The notes below the pieces were generated by a model, which was not told where the DNA came from, searched no databases, and saw nothing but the letters and a program-made list of their open reading frames with translations. Positions 16,701-23,701 of a stretch of 64,000 nucleotides of DNA are shown here, one piece after another. The position numbers and the translations under genes were made by a program. Position 1 is the first letter of the stretch; each line of letters opens with the position of its first letter. This stretch comes from an uncultured Pseudomonadota bacterium (lineage in GTDB: Bacteria; Myxococcota_A; UBA796; GCA-2862545): assembly GCA_913061235.1 (NCBI GenBank), contig CAJXTB010000003.1, positions 248,001 to 312,000 of the forward strand, written 5' to 3'.

Positions 16701-18077
16701 GCCGAGCCCGAGACCGAGACTGGCGCCATTCTGCAGGTAGGCGACGTGGTCTTGGTCAAGGTCATGGCCTTGTCCACGCAAGACGAAGAAGTCGCCTCAG
16801 ACTTCCGCAACACCCCCGGTGCTGACACTTCCTTGGTCGCTGCTCACCTGTGGCAGCGCAACGAAGTCGATGCAGCGCTGCTGTCCTACGACCTCGAATC
16901 CGGCGCTGTCCGCGCCATGGTCGGGGGCGCCGACTTCGGTGACAGTGAGTTCAACCGCGCAACGCAAGCCATGCGCCAAGTGGGCTCGACCTTCAAGCCT
17001 ATCGTGTACGCCGCAGCCATTGAGTCCGAGCGCGTCACCGCTGCGACCATGGTCACCGACGGTCCCCTCGCCTTCGCGACCGGTGCGGACTTCATCTGGA
17101 AGCCGGGCAACTACTCCAACAGCTACCTAGGCAACATGACGCTGCGCAAGGCCCTGGCCATGTCGCGCAACACCTGCACCATCCGAGTCCTCGACCGCGT
17201 GGACCCTGGAATGAATGACGACATCGTGTACGACTTTGTTCGTCGCCTAGGCATCGGTGGTCCGCCCACCCACAGCCTACCCGAAGACTGGATTGCGACG
17301 CCGGACAACGACCACGCCTGCCCGTGGATTCGAGAAGAGGCCGACTTTACCGTGTGTACCGACCGGTACCCACCCATGCCCGAAGGCCTGACAGACCGCG
17401 AACACCGCGCACAGCTGACCGATGACAGCGACTATCGCTGCCGCGCCTGCGACCTGTCCATGGGCCTTGGCTCCCGCTCGCTCACCATGGAAGAGCTCAT
17501 GCGGGCGTACAGCACCTTCGCGACGGGCGGCACCATGATTGAGCCGTACTACATCGAAGAGGTCCGCGACCGCGACGGCAACGTGCTCGAGAGCCACGCA
17601 GCGCTCCCACCGGTCCAGGTCCTCGACCCCGCCGTCGCCTACATCACCACATGGCTGATGGAAGGCGTTGTTCAAGGCGGAACCGCCGGTCGCGCCGCAC
17701 GACTCGGCCTGCACTTGGCCGGTAAGACAGGAACCACCAATGACGAGAAGGACATGTGGTTCATCGGCTTCAACCCTGAAGTCATCACTTCCGTGTACGT
17801 CGGGTACGACCAGCCTCGCTCCCTCGGCGTCTCGTCGACCGGTGGCCGCACCGCTCTGCCGATTTGGATGGAGTACATGGCGGTCGCTGTGCCCCCCGAA
17901 CGCGACTACGCATTCCCGGTGACAGGCGACATTGAATGGGCAAATATCGAAGAGTCAACCGGTCGCCGAGTGACCGCCGGCGGACGCCGATTCCCATTCT
18001 TGCGTGGCACGGTACCCGAGAGCACGGGTATCAGTGCCGGCCAAGTCAGCATCGATGACATTCAGACGGAACTGTAA
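10797..18077 (+). CDS. Giant zinc-ribbon/Ala-rich helical protein fused to class A penicillin-binding protein (PBP1A-like)
   Basis: This is a single uninterrupted frame of 2,426 residues. Residues 1-40 form a CxxC-x(20)-CxxC zinc ribbon like MJ0042 types (CPHCGVKN...CVDC). Residues 60-100 are Pro/Glu-rich. Residues 100-1450 are almost entirely Ala/Glu/Arg/Asp/Gln helical sequence with coiled-coil character, including thirteen tandem 6-residue units. A Pro/Ala linker (1450-1525) precedes one membrane helix (about 1530-1556). Then comes a GT51 glycosyltransferase with catalytic Glu in SSEDKAFWEHGG (about E1620) and STITMQVTRNF, an OB-like insert, and a transpeptidase with GSTFKP (S2064), SRNTC and KTGTT (K2310). 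The C-terminal 870 residues alone match a complete PBP1A that polymerises and crosslinks peptidoglycan in the periplasm. The 1,500-residue N-terminus should be cytoplasmic. The ATG at 10797 starts the zinc ribbon; the frame stays open to 10200 only antisense to the S41 gene. Confidence 0.9.
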   Translation: MPVKITCPHCGVKNALTQPLPLPGSQIQCVDCVARLAISYPPGVMEALKGRGKAFQDRITGFTPPPPKRRPPEPRRSAWLGFMGESAPPTEEPPEEDGLSPEEQSAIADAQEQAQRSAAAAGGSQRRILSSLDAGRRLAGPHPSAAVQLYVDKLVGWVDEAGNYADSARDALARTRTASVVSDATDAADDAATCAKNASAVQDRAQRAIEQIRAGVAAQETTRAADESAEAARIEEAARIEEAARIEEAARIEEAARIEEAARIEEAARIEEAARSQEAARSQEAARSQEAARAQEAARAQEAARAEDALRAEQQEREESARAALAAQAERERIDAEQRAAERARQEELERRQAEAEERARKLQAEQEEARQAAEAIAAIGARAKVAVAEANEATQRIQQQLTTVENAISEANATSSSVGFSVDQIRLALTDAQAATQGLTTAGESLSSTAEADTFARRADVARITANAAESRADAAVHAANRAISAVLEEREREAAGIAAAIADAQAACASVDATTATVEKAVTDGRATAGTADAPTVRQALAQLVRTGTRVSQSQARAHEALARAQAATDVSTARAASEDARREAYGATTAAEMVDDATESLDEAVAQALTQQQSAQAELDRRLASISQRASDAAELAARTRATLPDMRKRVPTDANDATYAALDDAEAAVAELAEVAEKAHASTLAATTLDDAEAALGRAEHCRDETVRHVRDARDVVDAAVEQKAARQRQAVTEQRLAQARSRAEHTAKDAEERLAAAHDRFAEWNDDADGERVRVALTRVAQAAADARTAADAAVLSTSPEEAEEHATEASHSLSLTLEHLAEVARESTLAERAREDRIADEQARIARVAADAAAEADRVARARDAESERMAIAVEHAVASHTAIQHAIAGLSQLDAYTAEADATLHEVQNAQTADDAESAADEIASILADAKHAAAQVRARLEQQANQQEAAGHAQRAAIGHESAVALVHALRHEAGVPPHDGVLGAAMARVDSALALVADAAQTAQTESSQALSHPVESAFHVTGASLAATRADGAQHALNATVDAARDILRLGQEAAEERQRAALAATRADEEAATAAAAQVALQQAQAAMQVSAADAELRPLIQRLERARGRAEALGERAEALVDHTEHIASDSHAPAVMDAMGPLLHTYEQLRGHVDAAQRTVEPSEAAAIDAENAAADARELLAVLEADARAVTVALQSSQEERQVEQPDEHHDAPQDDIQAVEEAIERARAAAEDAQQLVVALDQQIRADNVSAPGALDAFANASRAADRSAAAAQRATQMTSAADADAAALEATDAAFQVRAEAEAAHAAIAVEVGGREHEMAALTRARAAAQQAAYSARVHAQQASRIARSVEQETVDDNEAVAQARTRVAELAAQVAFAAERADFACSEAEQTTDLAIATGAQAAAEDAAREAEGALLSLESADDTLADIIGGALAPIPVHRPAAEARSATITPHRADRVDAAPLAPVPIAAPLPAPAPQPAPAPQPAPAPQVIANAPTPPSAVQADPPKKKGRIRRVLGMMFMLLVIITVILVIGGGIGGYFGYNHYAAELPTVDALQTYRPPTVTTVYDHEGELLGEIYEERRYVTELEEMPEHLQQAFTSSEDKAFWEHGGVNWIGLVRAMSVLITTGEKSQGASTITMQVTRNFLLTRDKTYERKIKEIILAQRIEEVYDKERILYLYLNELYLGSGAYGVEAAARTYFGKHVGELTLAESAMIAGLAPAPSTYSPHQNFDKAKVRQGYVLGRMLEDGHISQSEHDDAMDEQMVIVERSNEFLEKSPYFTEHVRRHIVDTYGHERVYNEGLSVTTTCDLDLQGVAQAAVRKGVDEVDQRMGFRRVGLENISQGQIAERTAALETEMIDAWVLMNDPSGQQPRPATSTLEEGEQYTGVLTEVTRNHATVQIGSHQAIIPIAWSRWVFKPDHTRSWRSRSQNDLTQQITWELPLPEDAPEDAEPETETGAILQVGDVVLVKVMALSTQDEEVASDFRNTPGADTSLVAAHLWQRNEVDAALLSYDLESGAVRAMVGGADFGDSEFNRATQAMRQVGSTFKPIVYAAAIESERVTAATMVTDGPLAFATGADFIWKPGNYSNSYLGNMTLRKALAMSRNTCTIRVLDRVDPGMNDDIVYDFVRRLGIGGPPTHSLPEDWIATPDNDHACPWIREEADFTVCTDRYPPMPEGLTDREHRAQLTDDSDYRCRACDLSMGLGSRSLTMEELMRAYSTFATGGTMIEPYYIEEVRDRDGNVLESHAALPPVQVLDPAVAYITTWLMEGVVQGGTAGRAARLGLHLAGKTGTTNDEKDMWFIGFNPEVITSVYVGYDQPRSLGVSSTGGRTALPIWMEYMAVAVPPERDYAFPVTGDIEWANIEESTGRRVTAGGRRFPFLRGTVPESTGISAGQVSIDDIQTEL
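11487..11720 (+). repeat. 13 tandem copies of an 18-nt unit encoding AARxxE hexapeptides
   Basis: Within the giant PBP gene, thirteen consecutive 18-nt units encode AARIEE (seven copies), AARSQE (three), AARAQE (two) and AARAED (one). Neighbouring units are near-identical at DNA level, including third positions, indicating recent expansion by slippage or unequal exchange. Because 18 is a multiple of 3, copy-number change keeps the frame. The 6-residue period differs from a 7-residue coiled-coil heptad and with its E/R pattern could form a stable single helix. Confidence 0.95.
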
Positions 18078-18078
18078 A

Positions 18079-18582
18079 ATGCGACCCCTCGTGGCTTTGA
18101 TGCCGCTCCAAGCTCTACCATTTCTCCTGTCGTCACTGCTGTTTGCAGCGTGTGGCTCGGGGTCCGCAACCTTCGAGCAGTGCGAGCTAGACCTCGAATC
18201 CGACGTCGATGTGGTCATGCCTGGCGATACCCTGGTGTTGACCGGCGGTCCGCAGAGTGAGCGCTTTGACACGGTTGTCCGAATTGGCGACGTCCAGGCA
18301 GATGTCCTTGACGTCTCCCGTCAGAATTGCTCGATTTGCGATGAGTGTCGCCAACAGCAATGTGTCACTCTGTGCCGTTCTTGCTCCCAGTGTGCGCCGT
18401 CGTGTGACACCTGTGAAGAAGAACTGACAGTTATGATCCCAGAACTTGCTGCCGGTCCAGCCGACCTCGTGGTGACCAACCGATTTGGTATTTCTTCCCC
18501 CCTGCCCGTGAACGTGGACGTTCCAGACGACACCGACACGGACGTAGACTCCGACACTGATTCCGATACGCTCGCAAACTAG
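18079..18582 (+). CDS. Lipoprotein with IPT/TIG-like fold and a nine-cysteine insertion
   Basis: The protein has 167 residues with a signal peptide and lipobox (LLFAAC-GSG). The body reads like one IPT/TIG immunoglobulin-like domain (DVVMPGDTLVLTGG at the start, ELAAGPADLVVTNRFGISSP at the end). Between these strands lies a cluster of nine cysteines in about 30 residues (CSICDEC...CVTLC.SC..C...CDTC). The tail is an Asp/Thr-rich stretch (DDTDTDVDSDTDSDT) also found in other lipoproteins of this window. The ATG is one base after the stop of the PBP gene, so the two are probably translated from one mRNA. It should sit in the outer membrane or periplasm; whether the cysteines bind metal or form disulfides is unknown. 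Confidence 0.75.
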   Translation: MRPLVALMPLQALPFLLSSLLFAACGSGSATFEQCELDLESDVDVVMPGDTLVLTGGPQSERFDTVVRIGDVQADVLDVSRQNCSICDECRQQQCVTLCRSCSQCAPSCDTCEEELTVMIPELAAGPADLVVTNRFGISSPLPVNVDVPDDTDTDVDSDTDSDTLAN

Positions 18583-18650
18583 CGGCAAAAGCGGTTGAAG
18601 GCGGAGCCTTCACAGTGTATTCAGCGTGACCCTTGATCCTTGGAGCCGGA

Positions 18651-19271
18651 ATGCGGTTCAGCAAAACCTCCCTGACCCTTGCCGTCGCTAGCGTAGGCCT
18701 CGCCTTCGCCATGACCTCGTCGACCGCTAACGCCGGTGGACTGGGTATTCTGACGACAGGCGGATTCCACACCACCCCTGTGTACTTTTACGACGCAGGC
18801 AACAACGACGCTCAAGTCAAGCAATCGCAGGCGATCTACTCGCTTGGCGCCGGCTTTGACCTGACCCTCGGCGACCCGGATGACCGCGTTGTCGGTGGAT
18901 TCCGTGGCTACTGGCTACTGGACAGCGCCGAGAGCGACCCAGCAGACAGCACCAGTACCGTCAGTCCGGACAACGTCATCGCCAACTGGCGCGACGAGTC
19001 CCGCAGCATCGGCATTGCGTCCGTTGGTGTGGTCTTCGGCATGTTCGGTGACCCGAACGGCTTCCAGATGACCTCAAGCATCTACATTGGTAGTGGTTTC
19101 CTCACCCCAGACCACTCCGAGTTCTTGCTCGCAGAGGCCGGTGTCGGCGCTACCTGGAACTTCACTCCTGGCGTTCAGGCGTTTGGTTCCGTTCAATACT
19201 CGGTTCGTAGCCGCAAGGGCTTCCGTCACGGCGCCAACGCCATGCTCGGTGTTCGCTACCTGTTCGACTAG
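18651..19271 (+). CDS. Putative outer-membrane beta-barrel protein
   Basis: This 206-residue protein has a signal peptide ending near SSTANAGG. The remainder shows alternating polar/hydrophobic strands and Gly/aromatic-rich turns (GAGFDLTLGDPDDRVVGGFRGYW, split by loops) and ends in VRYLFD. Such a strand-rich protein with a final aromatic residue near the C-terminus suggests a small beta-barrel of eight or so strands. The ATG follows a GGAG at 18642-18645. Specific function is not recognisable. It follows the Cys-rich lipoprotein by 68 bp on the same strand. Confidence 0.6.
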   Translation: MRFSKTSLTLAVASVGLAFAMTSSTANAGGLGILTTGGFHTTPVYFYDAGNNDAQVKQSQAIYSLGAGFDLTLGDPDDRVVGGFRGYWLLDSAESDPADSTSTVSPDNVIANWRDESRSIGIASVGVVFGMFGDPNGFQMTSSIYIGSGFLTPDHSEFLLAEAGVGATWNFTPGVQAFGSVQYSVRSRKGFRHGANAMLGVRYLFD

Positions 19272-19278
19272 AGTCAAG

Positions 19279-21258
19279 GTGCCCCACCGCACTTGGAACC
19301 GAGCATCCCTCGGTCACATCATGCCGCTCGCCCTCATGGGTGCAGCGGCGTTGGTGTGTCTGGTGTCTTGTACGCCGCAAGACCGGCCCTCCTGGCGCGA
19401 CCAGCTCGTTGCCGACTCCCCCTGCTACCGGGTGAACCTCGCGGACGGCTTGCTGGAAGAGACCACAGCAGAGGTCGAAGACCTGTTTGCCTGTCTGGAC
19501 TACCACGGGCATCTCGAGTCACTGCGGCCGACCGTTGCCGCGTTGCGTCCTACGAACACGGGCGGCGCGCCAGGGCTCATCGACATCGCTCGTACCGTCA
19601 ACGCACTGCCGGATGTTGGCGTCGACATCGGCACGTCCCTCTCCGTGGCAATCGACCTACTACGCGACCCAGCAGAGCCACTGCAAGGGGTGCTGGACCT
19701 GTCGTTAGAGCTCGTCACCGGTGAGCCGGCACGCACAGTCCGGTCGGGTGCCATTGACCCCACACAGCCCAGTGTTCTTCGTGGAGGCATACTCGCTCCC
19801 ATCGCGCCCATCGTGCCGGACCTGGCTCAGTCCATGTTGGACGCACCCGACAAGACCCAAGCCATCGGCGACGCCCTGCTCGGTGACACGGTGCGCCAGT
19901 GGGTCTACAGCACCGCCAGCTACGGACGGTCAGCACACCCAGATGTCCGTGCGCTCATTGAGGCAGTGCCCGAAGACGCCGGAGACGCATTGCTCGCCAC
20001 CCGAGATGGCGTGGACGGGTTGTGGGCGGGAGGAACCGACGACAGCCTGCGCGACCTCGTTGACATCATGGTCGGTACCGACACACGTGACTCGGCCATC
20101 ACGGAGTTGGCGGAGCCGCTCGGCGTGCTCCTAGCAGATGACGGCGTTCGCACTGGAACCGGGGCGCTGCTTCGCACTCTCCACGCAGACGGAACACTGG
20201 ACAGCATCATCACCGACCTCGGATGGATGGCCACTACGAACGTTGACGGCTTGCCGGCGCAACGGGGAGAGCTGTCGGGCCTTGAGTCCTTGGTGCGCTT
20301 GCTCGACTCCGCCAACCAGCCCATGGTCTGTACGCTAGACCTCGGATTTACTGATGTGTCGGTGAACCTCGGCAATCTGTCGGTCACCTTGCTGGGGTTC
20401 GTCAACGACCTCGAGCCGAACACGGTCCAGACCAGCGCCGGAATCCTCGGCGCCATTGTAGATGCGAACCTGTCGCAGTCACTGCTCGGACGGCTCGCCA
20501 ACAGCGGTGTTTGTCCAGCACTCACGCCAACCCTCGTTGAAGACCTCCAGGTGCTCGACCTGCTGTTTGACGACAACGCATCAGCCCTCGTCGTCGCCTT
20601 CTTGGGAGTCACTCAGGTTCTCGAAGACGAAGGCCATCTCGCACGGTTCGTGGACTTGACGAGCACCTTGTGGGACACGAACGCCATCTGGGCCCTGGGA
20701 GACGTCGTTCGCGACACCTCAGACGAGCCTATCTGGCAGCACATCCTCGGCGCCATTCCACTGCTGCTCGACCCTGCCTCATACGGTCTGCCCAACGATA
20801 CCGTTGATTTTGATGACGCCTGGGACGCACTCAATGTGCTTGTCTCCGACCCAGTGCTCGGATGGGCATCCACGGCCGACATCCTACGGCCCATCGCCAA
20901 CGCAGACGGTGTCTGGGTGGCGGTCGGAAACCTGGCTGAGTTGCTGTCCGACGGGCGCTCCGAGGCCGCACACAGCCTTGAGCTGGTCGACGACTGGGTG
21001 AGTGCTGACCCCGATCTAGTGTTGCTCGACACCATCGCCGTCCTGCTCGCCAAGTCCGAGATCTCGGAACCCCTTCTGCGCATCGCGGCAACACCGCAGG
21101 TCAGCTCGGCGTTGCTCGCATCTACGCCAATCGCCAGCCAAGACGCCGTGCCGTTGGCCTTTTGGTGCCGCCTGGTGACCACCGGAGCGGTCGACGATGT
21201 ACTGTCCCTCGCCGAGCGCGTCATCAACGGCATCGATCCCGGAGAGCCCGATGAGTGA
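19279..21258 (+). CDS. Large all-helical lipoprotein of unknown function
   Basis: The protein has about 659 residues. A GTG start gives an N-terminus with Arg/His followed by a hydrophobic stretch and lipobox (CLVSC-TPQ); the later ATG at 19321 would lack positive charge. The mature part has a regular series of amphipathic Leu/Asp-rich helices with short loops, suggesting an alpha-solenoid of HEAT or armadillo type, but no named family is recognised. Four or five isolated cysteines are present. The gene starts 7 bp after the barrel gene stop and overlaps the UPRT gene by 8 bp, so it is part of the same transcription unit. Confidence 0.6.
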   Translation: MPHRTWNRASLGHIMPLALMGAAALVCLVSCTPQDRPSWRDQLVADSPCYRVNLADGLLEETTAEVEDLFACLDYHGHLESLRPTVAALRPTNTGGAPGLIDIARTVNALPDVGVDIGTSLSVAIDLLRDPAEPLQGVLDLSLELVTGEPARTVRSGAIDPTQPSVLRGGILAPIAPIVPDLAQSMLDAPDKTQAIGDALLGDTVRQWVYSTASYGRSAHPDVRALIEAVPEDAGDALLATRDGVDGLWAGGTDDSLRDLVDIMVGTDTRDSAITELAEPLGVLLADDGVRTGTGALLRTLHADGTLDSIITDLGWMATTNVDGLPAQRGELSGLESLVRLLDSANQPMVCTLDLGFTDVSVNLGNLSVTLLGFVNDLEPNTVQTSAGILGAIVDANLSQSLLGRLANSGVCPALTPTLVEDLQVLDLLFDDNASALVVAFLGVTQVLEDEGHLARFVDLTSTLWDTNAIWALGDVVRDTSDEPIWQHILGAIPLLLDPASYGLPNDTVDFDDAWDALNVLVSDPVLGWASTADILRPIANADGVWVAVGNLAELLSDGRSEAAHSLELVDDWVSADPDLVLLDTIAVLLAKSEISEPLLRIAATPQVSSALLASTPIASQDAVPLAFWCRLVTTGAVDDVLSLAERVINGIDPGEPDE

Positions 21259-22060
21259 AACCGCCTACAACACCCCGATTCGCCCCGGTGGTGAGACCCC
21301 CCATGCCTATGGCGCCAATGTTCATGTCCTTGCGGACCCTTGGGCACTGTCGCTCTTGGCGCGTCTAGGCCATGAGGACACCGGTACGTCGACCTTCCAC
21401 CGGTTGCTACGAGCGGCCTACCGACGGCTTCTTCACGCCGTCACCGGTGAGCTACGCACGCTAACGGTCACCACCCCCACCCGGATGGCGGCACTACAAC
21501 CCGATGCTGCGTTTCATGGCACAGCCATTGATGCCGCACAGCCCATTGTCATTGTAGATATTGCCCGTGCCGGAATCATTCCATCGGATGTCTTCCAGCA
21601 AGAGCTCTTGGACTTGGTATTCGACCGCTATCTACGAGTCGATCACCTATACATGCAGCGACGGACCGACGACGCCGGGCGGGTGGTTGGCATTGATCTG
21701 ACCGGTAGCAAGGTTGGCGGCCCGGTCGAAGACGCCACCCTGCTCATCCCCGACCCCATGGGGGCCACCGGTGGCTCGATTCAACACGTCATCGACCACT
21801 ACAAGGCCCACGTCGAAGGCACACCGCGCCGAATCGTCGCCTGCCATCTCATGGTCACCCCCGAGTACATCCGCGCGCTCACCACGGCCTTCCCAGACGT
21901 CGTCATCTACACCCTTCGCGTAGACCGCGGCATGTCCCCCGAAGAGGTCCTTCAGACAGGCCTCGGAGACGACCCCCGCGAGAGTGGTCTGACCGATACC
22001 CAGTACATCGTGCCGGGTGCCGGTGGCCTCGGTGAGCTTCTCAACAACGCTTTCGTCTAG
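21251..22060 (+). CDS. upp: Uracil phosphoribosyltransferase
   Basis: The protein would convert uracil and PRPP to UMP in pyrimidine salvage. It has 269 residues against about 208 for bacterial Upp, with an N-terminal extension of some 40 residues. The PRPP-binding loop reads IPDPMGATGGS, close to the family's DPMLATGGS. The upstream element PIVIVDIARAGIIPSDVF matches the conserved R-A-G-L/I region. The C-terminal uracil site reads YIVPGAGGLGELL instead of the common YI.PGLGDAGDR, so substrate preference could differ. The ATG overlaps the preceding lipoprotein's stop. Confidence 0.85.
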   Translation: MSETAYNTPIRPGGETPHAYGANVHVLADPWALSLLARLGHEDTGTSTFHRLLRAAYRRLLHAVTGELRTLTVTTPTRMAALQPDAAFHGTAIDAAQPIVIVDIARAGIIPSDVFQQELLDLVFDRYLRVDHLYMQRRTDDAGRVVGIDLTGSKVGGPVEDATLLIPDPMGATGGSIQHVIDHYKAHVEGTPRRIVACHLMVTPEYIRALTTAFPDVVIYTLRVDRGMSPEEVLQTGLGDDPRESGLTDTQYIVPGAGGLGELLNNAFV

Positions 22061-22081
22061 AACAAGGCGCTCAAGGACATC

Positions 22082-22456
22082 ATGAAGACCATCCACACCG
22101 ACAACGCTCCGGCCGCCATTGGCCCGTACAGCCAAGCCATCGTTGGCGGCGGCTTCTGCTTTTGCTCTGGCCAGATCCCGATGGACCCCACTACGGGCGA
22201 GCTGGTTGGCCAAGACGTCACCGCGCAGACCCACCAAGTCCTCAAGAACCTACGCGCTGTACTCAACGCCGCAGGCACGGACTTTGACCGGGTGACCAAG
22301 TGCACTGTCTTCCTGCAGGACATGGACGACTTTGCCGCCATGAACGCGGTGTACGCCGAGCACATGGGTGACGCACGCCCAGCTCGGGCTGCCGTTCAGG
22401 TGAGCAAGCTGCCTCGCGGTGTTCTCGTCGAAATCGACGCTGTCGCGCTGGTCTAG
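22082..22456 (+). CDS. RidA family enamine/imine deaminase
   Basis: This 124-residue protein is full length for YjgF/YER057c/RidA. Family features are the N-terminal AAIGPYSQAI, CSGQIPMDPTTGEL, QTHQVLKNLRAVL, and the C-terminal ARAAVQVSKLPRGVLVEIDAVA, which holds the conserved arginine used by RidA deaminases. It would hydrolyse reactive enamines from PLP enzymes in the cytoplasm. It lies 21 bp after upp on the same strand. Confidence 0.9.
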   Translation: MKTIHTDNAPAAIGPYSQAIVGGGFCFCSGQIPMDPTTGELVGQDVTAQTHQVLKNLRAVLNAAGTDFDRVTKCTVFLQDMDDFAAMNAVYAEHMGDARPARAAVQVSKLPRGVLVEIDAVALV

Positions 22457-22750
22457 TCGCGACTGTGAGACATGAAAGGCGCCTGCGACGGCGTGGGCGA
22501 GCGGAGATCTCGGTAGGAAGGACGTCAGAAGTCAGAGGTCAGAAATGAGAGCAGACGCTTCGCGCCTGCGTTTCGGATGAAGCCTTTGGAGCTGCGAAGG
22601 TCAACGACAACGAAATCTCAGGCTTGCCGACCGACGCCAAAACTCCGGCAGGTCGACGCCCTCGCAAGCCAACTTGTTGGCTTTCTCTGACCTCTGACCT
22701 CTGACCTCTGGCCTCCGAACAATCGAGCTCTAAGCACAGCTCACCGCTCA
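22457..22750. repeat. Intergenic island A with heptamer repeats CTGACCT and an inverted counterpart
   Basis: This 294-bp non-coding gap holds four head-to-tail heptamers at 22687-22714 (three CTGACCT and one CTGGCCT). Inverted copies (GTCAGAGGTCAGA) lie near 22524-22543, so the ends can pair around a 140-bp middle. Similar heptamer arrays occur at 35736-35777 and 40462-40503. An ORF across it (22539-22751) is not credible as a gene. Confidence 0.7.
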
Positions 22751-23566
22751 CTAGCCCCAGGACTGAACAACCTTCTCAAACAAGTCTGCCACCTGCGACC
22801 CCACGCGGCCGGCAATCTCACTGACTTCTTCGTGGGTCAGTGGCTCGCCACTCATTCCCGCAGCCAAGTTGGAGACGACCGACAAGGCGGCACAGGTGAA
22901 CCCAGCCTCGACCGCGGTCAGGACTTCGGGCACGGTGCTCATTCCGACCAGGTCGCCGCCGATGGTGCGGGCGTAGCCAATCTCGGCTGGAGTCTCGTAG
23001 GCTGGCCCCATCATGGCCACATACACGCCCTCGCTCAGTGAGACGCCAAGGGACTTTGCAGCAGCGTGCAGGTCCGCTCGCATTGCAGGATTGTACGCCG
23101 TTCCCATGTCCGGAAAGCGCTCGGGTCCCCACTGCGGTCCAGTGAGTGGGCTGCAGCCTTGAAGGTTGATGTGGTCGGTGATGACGACCAACGTGCCTGG
23201 GGTCATACCCTCGGTCATCCCGCCTGCTGAGCAGGTCAGTAGAAGCTTCTTCACGCCCCAGCGGTGCAGTGCGCGCACGTAGCGGACAACTTCCGACGGC
23301 GAGTAGCCCTCATACAGATGGACCCGGCCGGAGAGGACGGCGACATCCGTTCCTCCGAGCGTGCCCACCAACAATCGACCCGCGTGACCCGAGACGGTGC
23401 TCTGAGGCAGGCCGAGCGTGCTCGACGGCACCTGACTACGAATGGAAACGCGGTCCACCACTCCGCCGAGTCCGCTACCCAACACAATCGCGACGGGGGG
23501 CGCATCTCCCAGTTCTCGTTGCATGGCAGCGGCAATGGCTGTGACTGGGGCTACTTCTGGGTGCAT
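22751..23566 (-). CDS. punA: Purine nucleoside phosphorylase (PNP-I, trimeric type)
   Basis: This 271-residue enzyme would cleave purine (deoxy)nucleosides with phosphate to base and (deoxy)ribose-1-phosphate. It is full length for the trimeric family. Visible signatures are the phosphate loop AIVLGSGLGGV, the histidine region SGHAGRLL, GRVHLYEGYSPSEVV, LLTCSAGGM, GPAYETPAEI with the purine-binding Glu, VGMSTVPEV, and SNLAAGM with the conserved Asn. It is divergent from the RNase D-like gene. With upp it suggests a nucleobase salvage neighbourhood. Confidence 0.92.
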   Translation of the reverse strand: MHPEVAPVTAIAAAMQRELGDAPPVAIVLGSGLGGVVDRVSIRSQVPSSTLGLPQSTVSGHAGRLLVGTLGGTDVAVLSGRVHLYEGYSPSEVVRYVRALHRWGVKKLLLTCSAGGMTEGMTPGTLVVITDHINLQGCSPLTGPQWGPERFPDMGTAYNPAMRADLHAAAKSLGVSLSEGVYVAMMGPAYETPAEIGYARTIGGDLVGMSTVPEVLTAVEAGFTCAALSVVSNLAAGMSGEPLTHEEVSEIAGRVGSQVADLFEKVVQSWG

Positions 23567-23701
23567 GAATCCTCGGTGTGCTGAGTGCTTCCGGCTATCG
23601 TCTCACAGATGGGCCTCACGGTGCGCGTTGGTACAGCAATCAACGGGCAAACGTCGACCAAACGAACTATGCGGGGCCCCCGCCCGGAGACGAGTCCCCC
23701 G

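Noticed and set aside
22539-22751. Small minus-strand ORF within island A
   Set aside because: It runs through repeat DNA and has no ribosome-binding site or family match.
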